Source: Mesotaenium endlicherianum (Eukaryota; Streptophyta; Zygnematophyceae; Zygnematales; Mesotaeniaceae). Taken from it: DNA of 30,434 nucleotides. The notes beneath the pieces were generated by a model. The model was not told where the DNA came from. It saw only the letters and a list, made by a program, of their open reading frames with translations, and searched no databases. The stretch is from the NCBI GenBank assembly GCA_009602735.1, contig WELA01004336.1, positions 412,259 to 442,692 of the forward strand, in the 5' to 3' direction. The position numbers and the translations under genes are program-made. This document shows positions 16,958 to 28,940 of the stretch, in pieces. Positions within the stretch are counted from its first letter, which is position 1. Every line of letters begins with the position of its first letter.

Positions 16958-18300
16958 CACACTCTAAGCAGCTTGACATCCAACGTCAGATTCAGAGAAA
17001 ATCGCCCTTCAGGCTTTCGCTTAACTTCCACAAGTCAGCTTACAAAACTCTGAAACTACGTCTATGCTGGCCTGGGTCAAGCTCTTCACTTAACACCGCG
17101 CCTTAACAGCTCTTCACTGCCAGGCTGGGCTCACTCAGTTCTTCACTGAGAGCTTTATCTGTCAATACTATTCTCTCTCTTCGAGATGCGAATGCGACTT
17201 CTGAGAACTTGGAAATCAACACACAACTCACCATTTTAAGGCTGCTTCACACACACTTGTGGCGTTCGGCTGGCTCTGTGCTAATCTCCTAGCAGATTCT
17301 ATTATGCAGTTTTCCTTCTTCAACCGTGAGATTCCCTCTTGGGAACTCCTACAATCCTAACTTATCTATGATACACAGAAGAATCTTCAGTGTCGTTAGA
17401 AGCGTGGGGCTTTGGCCCTCCAGTGGCCTCGGGAACTCCTTCTTATTCTTCACGCCCTTCTGCTTCTTGGCAAAGGTGCGTGAGAGTGAATGACATGTCT
17501 CAGGCAAGATTCGTGCCTTTCGCAGGCACCACACAGCATCATCTTTCGAGAATGCCGTGCTTAGTCACACAATTTAGCTGCATGTCGCCTCTGCCTAGCC
17601 ATGCTCAACTCAAACTCGTAGCCACTCAGCATGCATGCACACCTTGTGACTGTCGCGCGTGGCTGCTTAGCTTCTCAGGTGGCAGTCACGCCTAATTGGC
17701 TCATGGCTAAGAATTCTTGAGCGGCGTGCAAGCCACTTGCTCAAGTTTTCCTAACCGGGCGGCCGTAACCTATCTTGGCATTGCAGCCATGACCTGGCTT
17801 AATCTGCCAGTCACACAGTATCTGACCTGGTACTTGCTGGGCGGCTCATTGCTGATCCCCAGCTCCTAGCCTAGCGGCTGTCTTGTCAAAACCTCCCCCA
17901 TCCTTGGATGTGGGTCACACTGACATTGATCCCTTGCCAGTGGTCTTGACGCCGCCATAAGCGCTGACTGCGATGTAATCAGTCAAGTGGTCGGTGAGTC
18001 AACGTTGACTTTCAACACTAGGTGGCCGTAGCTTGCGCTGCGCGTGCGACACCGTCAAACGGATAATAGTCGCGACATCTACGCCCATCTACGCCAAGGG
18101 CATAGACGGATTTTCTACGCTACGTCTGGCAAAAAATGTTCTCTTGAACAACAAGCGAAAGTGGTATATCTACGACAGATGGCGAAGATTGTGACCCGAA
18201 ACGTTTCTTCGCCTCGGAGCTGGGGAAGATTTTTTGGATTCAGAAACGGAGATGACTTTTTTGCCTCAAGCAAAGTGCACCATGCAATTTCGGACTAAGT
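16958..18300. other. Right flank of element C; no gene seen
   Basis: Mixed-composition DNA with short open frames on both strands that carry no recognisable motif. It could contain the 5' leader or 5' LTR of element C, but no second copy is in the window and no primer-binding site like that of element B was found. Short repeats such as CTCTTCACT and GTCAACGTTGAC (near 17999-18010) are present. Confidence 0.5.
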
Positions 18301-21154
18301 ATGACAACCATAACCAAACCAAGGATGGACATGGTCACGGACTCTGTCTTCTGATTGGTCGTCGTTAAGCTCGACTGTGCCCATAATGTTATCACGGAGT
18401 ACTTGGTCACAAAAGTCCAAAAAAAAAAAGAGCAAAATCTGGCTTAAATTCGTTTGCAAAGATACCGGGTGGCGGGGTTCATTAAGACACTCAATCTTTT
18501 TGTATGATGTCCATGGCAGGCCAAGAGAAGCGAGGGGACATGATAGTTGGGAGTTTAGTTGGATGATTGCTAAGTCGTGGCATCTGATTCTCTTACTGTA
18601 AATATGAGGATTTCATGGATAGAGGTTTCATGGATAAAAGGTTTGAAGGAAGCAAGACGAAGGGCACAAGCAGGCACATGCAAGCACGAGTAAGCAACAA
18701 ATATGAACGTCCGATACCAAATGATGCACATCTACGACGTCGGATTAAGTAGGTTAGATGGATCGATAAGATTCAAGAGGATACTGTGGCCACGTGGGGC
18801 TGCCTGGGGCAGTCTTGGGGAGTCCTAAAGAAACGATGCATATCCCTTGACATCAAGAGCAGATCAAGATAGATTGAAACTTATTGAGGGTCAGAAAAGT
18901 CTTCAAATTCGTGTGAAAATCTGAAAATGCTGGTAAGATCCAACAATTACGCCACGTCCAACTCAAATAGCCACGATTGGCCACGATTGGCCACAATGTT
19001 CATTGAAGACAATCTTGCTAAGCACCCAATCAGATTCAAACAAATCACATTATATCACTTCATGCCACTTCACGTGCAAGAATATACTGACACACACTGA
19101 CACGTACTCAATCGTGACAAGTCATGTCACTAGCGTCAATTAACGTCAACATCTCTCAACATAACGTTGCATTATTAGACAAAGTCAACCTTAACCAACT
19201 GAACCACAAAAAAACGATGCAAACTTCTTTAAAATGAAAGGATTTGCACAGAATGACATGAACTTTTGAAAAAAAGCGTAAAAATCAACTACTTTGGAAA
19301 TGTAAGTGCCAAAAATATAGATCTGTTGAAAAAGTGCACAAGAAATAACAAATAGTTGATTTGGAGCGCCAAAAAACGCACACAATTGATTTCGAGAGCA
19401 AACGGCCAAAACACTTGATTAAATCGCAGGCAGTGGCCGGCAGAGTCGCAAGAAAACCACACATTTGATTTTTCGCAAGGTGTTGCCCGATTTGAAAATA
19501 AGCCGCAAAACATTCGAAAAGTTGATAGAAATCGCACAAGGGTATAGCATATATTGATTTTTAGCGCAAATTACAAATCCTTTAAGTAATTTCGGAGAAA
19601 CGACTCTCCTGGGAAAAAGAGTTAGCACCCCATGGTTCGGCCACTGTAAACAGGCCCGAAGGTCGTCGTCACATGGCCGCGTGGACTTGAGAGTTGGAGG
19701 GAGAAGGCAACACGTGATCTTGGAAAAGCAGAAGGTAAATCGGTCAGCTATAGACAGAAAACCCTCTTGTACACTTTTGGCCAGCTTTTGGCGGGTCATT
19801 ATTCCCGACTCGATCAGACTCGATCTCCAAATTAAATCCGCCTTAATTGCACCAATCTTACGAATTGCAACTTGCACCCTACATTGCATTGAAACCTCGG
19901 TCGGTTTTTATCATCCCACTTGATCCCGCTCCTTCCCGCGCTTCGAATAATCATCAGCTTTGGCTTTCACTATAGTTTCAGGACGACGACCCCCCAAGGT
20001 TCACTACTTTCTTGCCCGGTGCTCGTCAATTAAAGCTGGAGTAAAGCCTGTGGCATGTCCATTGCCCACTTTCCCAAAGTCGAGACTCCAGAGTCCAGAC
20101 TCCAGGCCCATAGGCCCTCCTCCCAGGCCCTACGGTCTAAGGCCTAAGACAAACAGATCAGTAACACCCGAATTATGAAATATCACTCTAAAAGTGCTTG
20201 ACGACTGTACGTTGTATAACATTCGATGCTCAACTCTGGAGTGCTACAGTGCTTTCTTTGGTGCTTGCAAGTTGCCATACAGTATACTGCTGTACACTGT
20301 TGGCCTGTAGCCTGCCATGGCCAACCACAACCTATTGGTGGTCCGTCGCGAATCGTCGTCACCACATATGATGCAAGGGAGAATTTTCCTTCGTTGAATA
20401 CTAATCGGACGGTGTGACAGACAGCATTCGCTTAACAGTCAAGTCAAATTGAGCCACTCACAGAAAGGTGCCGCCTGTCACCCTCTGCGGACTTACGGAT
20501 ACTTTGTCTGACAGTCGTCAACATCCTGAAGATTACAAACAGGCCCGACATATCTGTACGGCAGTCACATGCTCCGGTGTGCTCCAATATCCTGCAAGAC
20601 CCAGCAAGAACCCTAAAAGGGTCGAATGCGATTGAAAACGGACATGCGAAACCACACTTCAAACCGACAAGCGCGTACCTCCAAAATGTGGTGCATCATC
20701 GCACATCATCGACATTCCCGCTGTGCCAGCTGCTTTTCTCGCTCGGCATCGCACTGCTTCGCAGATGACGCAACGAGACGCAGCAAGAGGAAAAAGACAG
20801 ACGAAAAGCTCAGGGCAACGCTATACCTCTTGAATTTGGTGTCAATTCGAGGTGGGTTTCAGATATTCTTATTCCGACCGGACCTCTCCTAGAGCTGTTA
20901 CGGTTGCATGCAAGAGGCTATTTGGTGTCCTGAGTGTCCTTGCCTTACCTCCGAGCGCCCCTCGAGTATCTCGCGGCATTGGAAGGTAGGAAGGTAGTGC
21001 GTAAAGTCGTGTAAAATAGCGACCAGAGTGTCTTGAATTGTTGATCGTAGACAACTAGCATCTTCTTAAGCGACTCTTCGTCTGCGCTTGCTTGAGCAGT
21101 GGGCATTACCAAGACGCCTCTTGCTCCCGATAATCATTTTCCTAGCAGGCCTAC
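18301..21154. other. AT-rich intergenic spacer; no gene seen
   Basis: No supported coding region. Contents noted: an A-run around 18420-18430, a direct repeat CACGATTGGC at 18970-18989, a degenerate TTGAT motif array (19351-19570), and a GGCCC/ACTCCAG-rich patch near 20085-20150. No tRNA-like cloverleaf was recognised by eye. Confidence 0.5.
19351..19570 (+). repeat. Degenerate TTGAT...CGCA motif array
   Basis: TTGAT occurs at 19356, 19386, 19415, 19465, 19522 and 19554, usually followed within 5-10 bases by GCGC, CGCA or GAGCA. Spacings are 30, 29, 50, 57 and 32. The units share little else, so this is either a very old tandem array or a cluster of binding-site-like motifs in AT-rich DNA. 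Confidence 0.4.
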
Positions 21155-21202
21155 TGCATCCCTCTGTGCATCCCTCTGTGCATCCCTCTGTGCATCCCTC
21201 TG
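21155..21202 (+). repeat. Four perfect tandem copies of a 12-bp unit
   Basis: TGCATCCCTCTG repeated four times without change, ending about 90 bases upstream of the kinase start codon. Perfect identity suggests recent slippage. It lies in the presumed promoter or 5' leader of the kinase gene. Confidence 0.9.
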
Positions 21203-21292
21203 CATAAAAACTAGAATGACCTCTTAACCTTCCTGTGGGCTGCAAATGACTCAGCATTCGCTCACCAGTCCATGGGCTTCATCCTGTAATAC

Positions 21293-23431
21293 ATGAAAAA
21301 GTTCTCCAGACTAGAGTGGGAGCAAATGAACACGCAAGGTCTCCAAGAGGAGGAACGCTGCTCCGGCGGGGGGATTAAAAAGGACGGCGAGCATCTCGAG
21401 GAGCTGGGAGAAACGCTGCAGATCGTGCCAGAGACTCACAGAGCGATGAGCCCAGGGACGAGCAAGAAACGCGAGAATGTGGAATCCTCTGCACCTGCAC
21501 CTGCTCCCCAGATTTCACAGTGTGAACAGGCATCGAGTTCCTCGCCCCAAAAGACGGGGCAGGCTGCCCTTGTGCCCTCGAGGCTTGCAAAAGCTCCCCG
21601 GGCAGTGAGGAAGGATTTCTCCCGGCTCCTGAACCGGCCCCTGGCACAGGTGGCGGCGCGCTATGAGATGGCGGGGAGGGTCGTGGGGGAGGGCATGTTT
21701 GGCGTGGTGCGGGCATGCGTGGACAGCGAGACGGGCGCCAGGTGCGCGTGCAAGAGCATCAGCAAGGGCCAGCTGGCGGCCAAGCGCGACGTGGACGATC
21801 TCCTCAGCGAGATCGCCACCATGGAGCGTGCGGGTGGCCACGCGGGGGTGGTGGGGCTGGAGGAGGTGTGTGAGGACCAGGAGAGCGTCCACCTGGTGAT
21901 GGAACTCTGCGAGGGGGGGGAGCTCTACGACCAGATTGTTTCCAGGGGGGCACTCTCGGAGGCTGAGGCGGCCGCGCTCTTCCGCCAGCTGGCATCCGCC
22001 GTGGCGCACTGCCACCTGCTGGGAGTGGTGCACCGCGACCTCAAGCCGGAGAACGTTTTGCTGACCGGGAAACCCGGGCGGGGGCAAAGCCTGGAGCGGG
22101 CCAAGATAAAGCTGGCGGATTTCGGGCTGGCGCGGATTATTCTGCCCGGAGAGCGGCTGCGGGGGCAGGCGGGCTCGCCCTACTACATGGCGCCGGAGGT
22201 GCTGACCGGAATCTACGGGCAGGAGGCCGACGTGTGGTCCCTGGGGGTAATTCTCTACGTCATGCTTTTGGGCTACCCGCCCTTCTGCGGCAGCACCAAC
22301 GAGGCAACATTTGGCGCCATCAGGTGGAGCCACGTGGACGTCGCCGACGCCTCCTGGCAGAAGCTGTCCTGGGCGGCACAGGATCTCATCCTGCGGCTGC
22401 TCTCCAAGAAGCCTCAGGCGAGGCCGGCTGCAGGATTGCTCAATCAGGACCCTTGGCTACAGATGTTTCCGGAAGCCCCCCCGCCCGAAGCAAGCCTGCA
22501 TTTTCTTTCCCCCCACAGCGCAAGTCTAGAAAGGACTCCAGGCACAGCCGATCTGCCAGGTGGCGCTCCGTCAGGTGCTGGTGCGTTGCCAGGTGGCATT
22601 TTGCCAGGCGCCGTTGCTCTACCAGGTGGCGCCCTGCCAGGTGTACGCGCCCGCAGCTCGTCCTCAGCTGGCAGGCCACTACCTGGCGCTTCCTCCTGCC
22701 CGGCTATTGGTGTCAGTTGTCACCCCCAAAGTAAGGCAATGTCAGCAGCAATTGGAAGCAATTTGGCGCAGTCTGAATTGACAGCCGTCGCTTGCACCCA
22801 TGTTTCGGCCATGCAGCAGCCGGAGGAAATGGGGTGCTGCCACCTGGGGCTGCAAGAAGAAGAGGATGTCTTGGTGGACAGACTAGCTTTGGAAAGAGAG
22901 ATAGACCAGACGTATGTCTTGGTACTGGCAGACGGCACGCAGGAGATTGAGACAGGTGGCGTGCAGCAGGCCCTTCCGCATGGCGGATGCACAGGCTCTC
23001 AATTACCGCAAGCCGAAGCCAACAGCTCTTGTGCTCTTTCGGCGACACCTGAATCTCAGGAAGGGCCCGGGGGCTCTAGAGCGCCAGATGGCATTGCTGA
23101 GGCCGTGCCAGCTGGCAGCCATGGAGCATCTTCAGGGCCTTCTCCTGTTGAGCCTTCGCATGTGGAGGAGTCTGTTTTCTGGGAGCTGATTGGTATAAGA
23201 AGGGAGAAGAGAAAGGAGCGAGGCGGAGAAGCAGGTCATGTGCTGACAAGGCCTGCCAGGCTGGATATGCTTGGGAGAGCAGCGGAGCAGGTGGCGACTG
23301 CCGCCTCGGCTGCCAGTGAGCAGCCGCCAGCTGTCGCGGCCGCACCGCGTGGCGGAATCCTCAAGCGTGTGTGGGAGTGCCGCCAGCTGCCGCTTCAGAC
23401 GTGCAGCGTTCACCTCAGCGTGCGCGTGTAG
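21293..23431 (+). CDS. Serine/threonine protein kinase, PEPRK/CDPK-like, no EF hands
   Basis: 712-residue ORF from ATG 21293 to TAG 23429-23431; GC-rich, unlike the AT-rich flanks. The kinase domain covers about residues 124-389: Gly-loop VGEGMFGVV (131-139), ATP-binding Lys154 in CACKSISK, MELCEGGEL hinge (203-211), catalytic loop HRDLKPEN (247-254, Asp249), DFG (276-278), and activation-segment end GSPYYMAPEVL (294-304), DVWSLGVIL (313-321). Order and wording resemble plant PEPRK and CDPK-related kinases of the CaMK group. The N-terminal 120 residues are Ser/Pro/Gln-rich. The tail (390-712) is low complexity with LPGG repeats and has no EF hand or autoinhibitory motif I recognise. A splice-acceptor-like CTTTCCCCCCACAG at 22506-22519 may mean part of the tail is intronic or differently framed. 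Confidence 0.88.
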   Translation: MKKFSRLEWEQMNTQGLQEEERCSGGGIKKDGEHLEELGETLQIVPETHRAMSPGTSKKRENVESSAPAPAPQISQCEQASSSSPQKTGQAALVPSRLAKAPRAVRKDFSRLLNRPLAQVAARYEMAGRVVGEGMFGVVRACVDSETGARCACKSISKGQLAAKRDVDDLLSEIATMERAGGHAGVVGLEEVCEDQESVHLVMELCEGGELYDQIVSRGALSEAEAAALFRQLASAVAHCHLLGVVHRDLKPENVLLTGKPGRGQSLERAKIKLADFGLARIILPGERLRGQAGSPYYMAPEVLTGIYGQEADVWSLGVILYVMLLGYPPFCGSTNEATFGAIRWSHVDVADASWQKLSWAAQDLILRLLSKKPQARPAAGLLNQDPWLQMFPEAPPPEASLHFLSPHSASLERTPGTADLPGGAPSGAGALPGGILPGAVALPGGALPGVRARSSSSAGRPLPGASSCPAIGVSCHPQSKAMSAAIGSNLAQSELTAVACTHVSAMQQPEEMGCCHLGLQEEEDVLVDRLALEREIDQTYVLVLADGTQEIETGGVQQALPHGGCTGSQLPQAEANSSCALSATPESQEGPGGSRAPDGIAEAVPAGSHGASSGPSPVEPSHVEESVFWELIGIRREKRKERGGEAGHVLTRPARLDMLGRAAEQVATAASAASEQPPAVAAAPRGGILKRVWECRQLPLQTCSVHLSVRV

Positions 23432-25600
23432 GCGTAGCGCACGTGTTGCGGGGCAAAAACGATGTATGTGGATAAGGTTAGATTTACGGGAGTGTGTAGG
23501 TCGTTGATGAAGAGGAGGGATTCCCTGTTTATGTACTTTTCTATTCTCCTTGCCAAAGAATGGGGTTGACTTTTGTACTTTGGGGTTGACTTTTGTGACG
23601 CCTTATTGACGTTGTAGCTTGCTCGATGTGGCCACGGCTACATTTTTTCCTCCAATTATTATTCACAGGAGCTTCTTGCTAAGTGTACAGGTAGTTCAGA
23701 GCTCCATGTCGTAGTCGTAGTCAGTTGTACAGAAGCGAGTAGATTCCCTTAGGCTATGCAGAATTAGGATCAACTGCATGCTCTTTTAAAGTGGGAAGTA
23801 GACAGCAATTTTCCTCCCTTGTGGCATAGAGGGACTTTTGCCCATCTCTAAGCATCGCCTGAACATGTACATATAGTGGAAGTAAGGCAAATTTTTGTCG
23901 GCGTATGCTCGATTGATGCGTTTCCTGTACCTCTGAAATCTAGTGTTTCATTTGATGATACTGCATGCACGTTTCATAAGAGTGCGCAGCACGCGTCACT
24001 GGTCATGCCTGTTTTTCGTTCAAAAGATTTGCACGGAGTTTGAAAGTAAGGAGGTCCCACAAGTGCACTAACAAGTTCACACATGCTGTGCTTCTGCCAA
24101 CGTGTCGAAGTATTACTGATGCTCTCCAACGAGTTAGAAGCACCAAGCGACATGTGTGGCAACAATTTTGAACACTTGCTTTTCTGCTCACATTGCAAAT
24201 CGACTCGCAATGTTTGTCAACTTGAATTTCTGCACAAACACTTGATCAATTCTCAGCAAGGGCCTGAGAGAGAGCTTGCCTGGACGGGCGTGGGTAGGGG
24301 AGGGCGTGTACGTGACGGCTAAGATCAACAACAACGTCAATTATTTGGAGCCAAAAAATTTACTGTTGACATATCACGCCTGGATCCAAAAGCATGTCAC
24401 CCCATGCCAATAATTATGTAGTCTAACACATGCTATAGACGGCAATGCATGGCCAGCTGGCAAGTAGACTCTGTCGAGAATGACTGTACCCCCCACCTCA
24501 TCTACTAGGCGCATAACTGTTACAACACTCTTGAATACAATGACAGTTTTCCCTGCACGAGCTGGCTGCATGAGCACAAAGGTTCCGAGGAATGCGTGGG
24601 GGGTCAGTGCGCGGAAAAGACATTTATGCACCCATACGCCTCACCCCCTTTGTTTTCTGCCACGAAGGTCAATCTGAGCGCGCCTATCTTCCTCAGTCAA
24701 ATTACTTGCAGCTGACTTGCAACTCAGTGTTTGCAATAATTGATCAGCTGGAAGAGCTTTAAATCATTTTTTGGCTACTATGTTTCTACAGTCCCAAGAC
24801 AGAGGCTCCCAAATTAGAAGAGTTTACTGCCACCAGAAGCATCGTAATTCATGCAAGTCGTAAAATGGTGTCCCCAGCTGCCATGGCAAGAGAGCATGCA
24901 TAGGGCTGTAGTGATGAAAGGGACTTGGTTGCAGGTGAGAAACAAGCAATCACCTATACGTTTCTGAAAAGGCTCACTGGTTGTGGGCATCCCACATACT
25001 TGCCACGACAACTGGCAGCACAAGCAGAATCTACAGCGACGTTCTCGGCAATTGGAACCGTGTCAACTCCAAATAAAAGTCCACCTTAGTCAACGTCACA
25101 ATCACAACACAGCCATTGTGACGCACACAAGATCAGAGTTGCTTGCATTTGCAGATGCGTGCCGACCAGGAGGGCTCCGTGAATTGGCGCCTCCGCATCT
25201 TCTGATGGCAATCACGCAAAGGGTAGGGTGCATCACTTTAGCACGCACCACGCCCGCCGCGCCAAGCACACACACCAGAAAATAACGGCGGGACCCTATG
25301 ATGCTCACTTGCACACTGTATATAACATGCAGCAACGGTAATGACCCCATATGCTTTCATATGCTCTCATATTTACAAGCATATGTTGAAGCGTACATTA
25401 AACCTTTGTATTTTACATACTACTTCAAAATGGACCGTTTTGGTCCGTAAAGTGAGCTGATTTAAAAGATACAACAAAAAATAAATGCTTCCGAGTGGAG
25501 CCTCCTATGAAAGAGCAGCCGTCGCTAAGTCTGCACATCACCAAAGAGAGTATAAACATCACGTATTGAACACGCAAATGACATGCATGCGCTCTTACTC
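23432..25600. other. Intergenic spacer downstream of the kinase; no gene seen
   Basis: No supported coding region on either strand. The first part must contain the kinase 3' UTR, but no clear AATAAA was found close to the stop. A short tandem duplication (TGGGGTTGACTTTTGT) occurs around 23561-23597. CATATG recurs several times at 25348-25386. Short open frames here lack recognisable motifs. Confidence 0.5.
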
Positions 25601-25779
25601 ACAAAGGCACACTCGCGCGCACACAAATGCACTCAGATGACCGTACACGTTTTTGTAGTGACATAAGTCTTCTGAGATACACATGCTCAAGAGGAGTCAG
25701 CACCCCTCACTCCCTCCCCCTCCCCCGTTGTGCTGTTCTGGACCCAGCCCATGTACACCACCCACGCCTGCAGACCCGC

Positions 25780-26090
25780 ACACACACGCCCAAATGCATG
25801 TCCATTGTCTCCACGTGTATACACATCTCTCTCTCTCTCTCTTTCTCTCTCGGTGCGTGCTTGGCTGCATGTGCACACGCACGTGTGGGTATGTGTATGT
25901 ATGCGCATGTGTGCGTATGGTGTGCGTGTGCGTGTGCGTGTGTGCGTGCGCGTGCGCGTGCGTATGTTTGTGCGTTGTGCGCGTTGTGCGGGTGAGTACA
26001 AGCGCCTGTGCACGCACGCGCAGCCCGAAGGCCGGCATGTGTGCATGTCCGCGTATGCGTGCAAGTGCCTTTCTTTGCACACATGCAGGC
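25780..26090. repeat. CT and GT/GC microsatellite cluster
   Basis: A (CT)n run at about 25827-25850 is followed by some 200 bases of alternating TG/CG with interspersed TA (GTGCGTGTGCGTGTGCGTG and similar). The several open frames on both strands here are by-products of the repeat and are not genes. It resembles the repeat-filled introns at 28246-30151, so it may be an intron of the same minus-strand gene. Confidence 0.8.
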
Positions 26091-27918
26091 AGAGAAAGCC
26101 GGTCGGAGGATGACAAGGCCAGGATTGCATGGAAATGGAGCACACACTGAGCGAATGAGTACTCCTCTCAAGCTTTTTACATGCGCCGCATCAAACGGGA
26201 GGTCCCCCCGACACCTGCGCACGCAAGCGACGCAGCCCTGCGGGAGAGAGCGCGTGGGCCGCAAAGGCTGGACGATGCTGAGGTGTGCCAGCGTGAGCGA
26301 AGGGGAAGTGACTGCAGACCTAAGGAGGGCAGCGACTGAGATTTCAGCAAGAGGTGACCGAATGAATCAGAGAGAAGTGAATGAATGCCAGCGAAAATGG
26401 AGGGGGTGAGAAAATTTTAACTCGGGCTTCTGCGGAACTGCTGCGGCAAGCCTGCCTTGTCTTCTCCTCTCTGACGCGCGGGTGCAAAAGGAGAGGCTGT
26501 GTAACAGATTGCTGGAAGTGTAAGGCAAGAGCCGAAGAAATGGAAGCAACTGACAATTGTAGAAAAGAACAATAATGATTGGCTGTGGTTTTCAGAGATG
26601 GGAAGGGAAAGAAACTGGGAGATTTGAGTGAGCAGAGAAAAGAGGTGGGAGACAATGAGGAGCCCAAAAATCCCCCCAGGGCACAGAGACCCAAGTAGGT
26701 ACATTCTGTATACGTATATTAATATACATCGCAAAGAATTTTTCTCCGAGCACAAACTCTCATAACGCAACGAGGGCGAGCTATAGAGTCCCTATAAATA
26801 AACAGAGCCCGAAATCGAAAGCTTAAATCCTATATGCGGAGAAAGGTGAACAGTCATGGCGGGGAAGAGCGTCTGTGGTACCGTGGACGCGTGCGCTTTT
26901 CCTGGTCAGCTCCGAGTCAACTCCCGGTCAGCCCCGAGTCAACGCCGGGCGCGCGGGCAACGGCGGAACGGAGACGGACGCGAGCGACGAGTAGTCATAT
27001 TGCACTGCGCACACTCGCATGCAGAACGGCCCACACAGTCGCGACACGGACGGTGTTCAGTTCGCCCGCGAAGAGGAAGAGGAGGTGCGCGTGCGCTCCA
27101 GACACTCTTGAATGAGGGTCACAGCGCCTCCACTGGCCGGTCTGGGAACAGAACTGGAAGTTAGGAGGAGAGAGGGAGGGACGAACATCGACAGCAAGGA
27201 GGTTTGTGTGACTCTGACGGGCGTTTGGTTTCCCCGACCTGTGCGCATCGTGCACGCGCGCGCCCCCCAAAGGAAACAGCGTCAAAAATGACAGGCAGAA
27301 CATATCGGGGAACTGAGAAACCAGCAACCGACAGGAAGAGCGGGGAGAGCTTCACAAGTGACAACGGGGCGCACCATTTCTTTTTCTTTTGGCACTGCAT
27401 CATCTCCTAACTATGCGATGACTCTGCAAACAAACGCAAGAAAAGGCAGGAGTATGGACGGAACCAAATAAAGGGCCCCCAGGTGAATGTGTCTCGTGTT
27501 CCCCGCGTCGTTCAAAAAGCCCCCACCCAGGCGTCAGGAGGCCTTGCAAGCGGGCGGCCCTTGGATAGCACCCCCCACTGGTATGTCATCTCAGATAGCG
27601 AGTTCAGACCGGCTTTGTTGTGCCTGAACTACCCAGTAAATTTTGTTCAATTGTTTCAAAACTATCCAACATTACAAGCGTTACTTCTCAGTATACACCC
27701 CCCTCTTGTCATCACCTTCAGCTGAGCCCAGGGGGACGACACGGCACGTTGCAAACATTTCAGAAGTCGAGCTCGTGAGGTGTCGGCGCTACCCCATTCA
27801 CGTGCGTGCGCACGCACGTGCGCTTGCGCATACATGCACCAACTCCACGCGACAAATCCAGATGTCTATCTACCCACGTCCAGCCACCCACTCACCCAAC
27901 TTCCCCCACCCCCACATG

Positions 27919-27924
<6 letters not shown>
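26091..27924. other. Unassigned stretch, possibly 3' exons or a small gene
   Basis: No protein family recognised. A TATA-like CTATAAATAA lies at about 26790-26800, and a 102-codon ORF starts at ATG 26856 on the plus strand (Arg-rich, no motif). AATAAA occurs at 27467-27472. The minus strand should hold the 3' exons of the YHYH gene, but I could not identify them. Confidence 0.35.
26904..26947 (+). repeat. Two tandem copies of a 22-bp unit
   Basis: GGTCAGCTCCGAGTCAACTC and GGTCAGCCCCGAGTCAACGC head two adjacent 22-base units with three differences overall. It lies within a short Arg-rich open frame of unknown reality. Confidence 0.75.
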
Positions 27925-27952
<28 letters not shown>

Positions 27953-27972
27953 TGCGAGACGCGAGCACGCAC

Positions 27973-28245
27973 CTGGCGCGGGCTCGCAAGGCGAGAGCGC
28001 GTGCACGAAGTTGGGCCAATCAGAGAGCGCCACGCAGCCCCGCAGGCAGCGCACCAGCATGGGGAAGTCGCTCGTCCCGTGGTAGTGGTAGAACGCCAGC
28101 GTGGCGTCCGTGTGGCCGTTACAGGTGTCGAGATCCTGGGGCACCAGGCCGGCGTCCCCCTGGGGGCCGTAGATGGGGATTCCATCGGCCATGAAGCCCA
28201 GGAGGGGCGAGTGCTTGCCAGCTGTCTCCTTCCAGAAGGCCTCCC
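27973..28245 (-). CDS. YHYH-domain protein, exon (third in window)
   Basis: Minus-strand exon bounded by acceptor GGGCGGCAG|GG at 28245/28246 and donor CCAG|GTGCGT at 27973/27972. It carries the family signature: HSPLLGFMADGIPIYGP, DLDTCNGHTD and FYHYH, then a Cys-containing stretch (VRCLRGCVALSDW). Joining it to 29176-29343 regenerates one codon (AA+G) in frame, which supports the boundaries. YHYH proteins are named for this Tyr-His-Tyr-His motif and their function is poorly known; many are secreted. The exon leaves a one-base phase at its end, so at least one further exon lies to the left, not identified. The left-hand intron starts with a (CA)14 run. Confidence 0.88.
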
Positions 28246-28338
28246 TGCCGCCCACACCCCGCCCGCCCGCCCGCCCGCCCGCCAGCCGTGCCCCCGTCCA
28301 GTGTTACGTGGCAGCAGCGGCAGCAAATGCATATGCAA

Positions 28339-28376
<38 letters not shown>

Positions 28377-28600
28377 CTCATTTTGCATGGGGTGGGGGGA
28401 GGGCACCAGTTGTGTACTGTTTCATTCTCTCGAGTGCCTACAAGCATGTGCACATCTGTGTGTGTGTTGGTGTGTCGTTGGGGTAGTCACTGACCACGTA
28501 TGCACGCACAAATTTTTGAAAGAAGTTGGTGCACGTATAGCGCGCACACTCCCCAGAAGCACATATATACATGAGTGCTTGTGCATGCATGCATCCATGC

Positions 28601-28637
<37 letters not shown>

Positions 28638-28909
28638 TCAAAGTGTGTAATTTGAGAGTGGTGGCAAGCATGCATGCATGTTCTTTCCTCAAAGAATGTC
28701 ATTGCGGGTATCCTTCCAAGCACATACATAAGGTTACACATTCTCCAACTGCTAATAGGTGCGCATGTACATGTGCGTGAGTGCGTGTGTGCCCGTGCGT
28801 GCACGTTTTGATGCATGTTCACGAGCACGTATGCGCACCTCTGTCTCAAATATAGTGTGCATATTCGTACAAACAAACCCCCACGAGCACATGAACGTGA
28901 GAATTTACA

Positions 28910-28940
<31 letters not shown>

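Noticed and set aside
16958..18100. A 5' LTR of element C in the right flank
   Set aside because: No second copy in the window, no convincing TG...CA pair and no recognisable primer-binding site, so no boundary can be defended.
21375..22333. Minus-strand open frames (up to 272 codons) across the kinase gene
   Set aside because: Shadows created by GC-rich codon use on the coding strand; the plus frame has the full kinase motif set.
25627..26264. Multiple overlapping open frames on both strands rich in His/Thr/Cys/Val/Arg
   Set aside because: They are by-products of (GT)n/(GC)n microsatellites, which are stop-poor in several frames; no codon bias or domain supports any of them.
26856..27164. 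102-codon plus-strand ORF after a TATA-like CTATAAATAA
   Set aside because: Arg-rich, no recognisable motif and partly built from a 22-bp tandem repeat; insufficient evidence for a gene.
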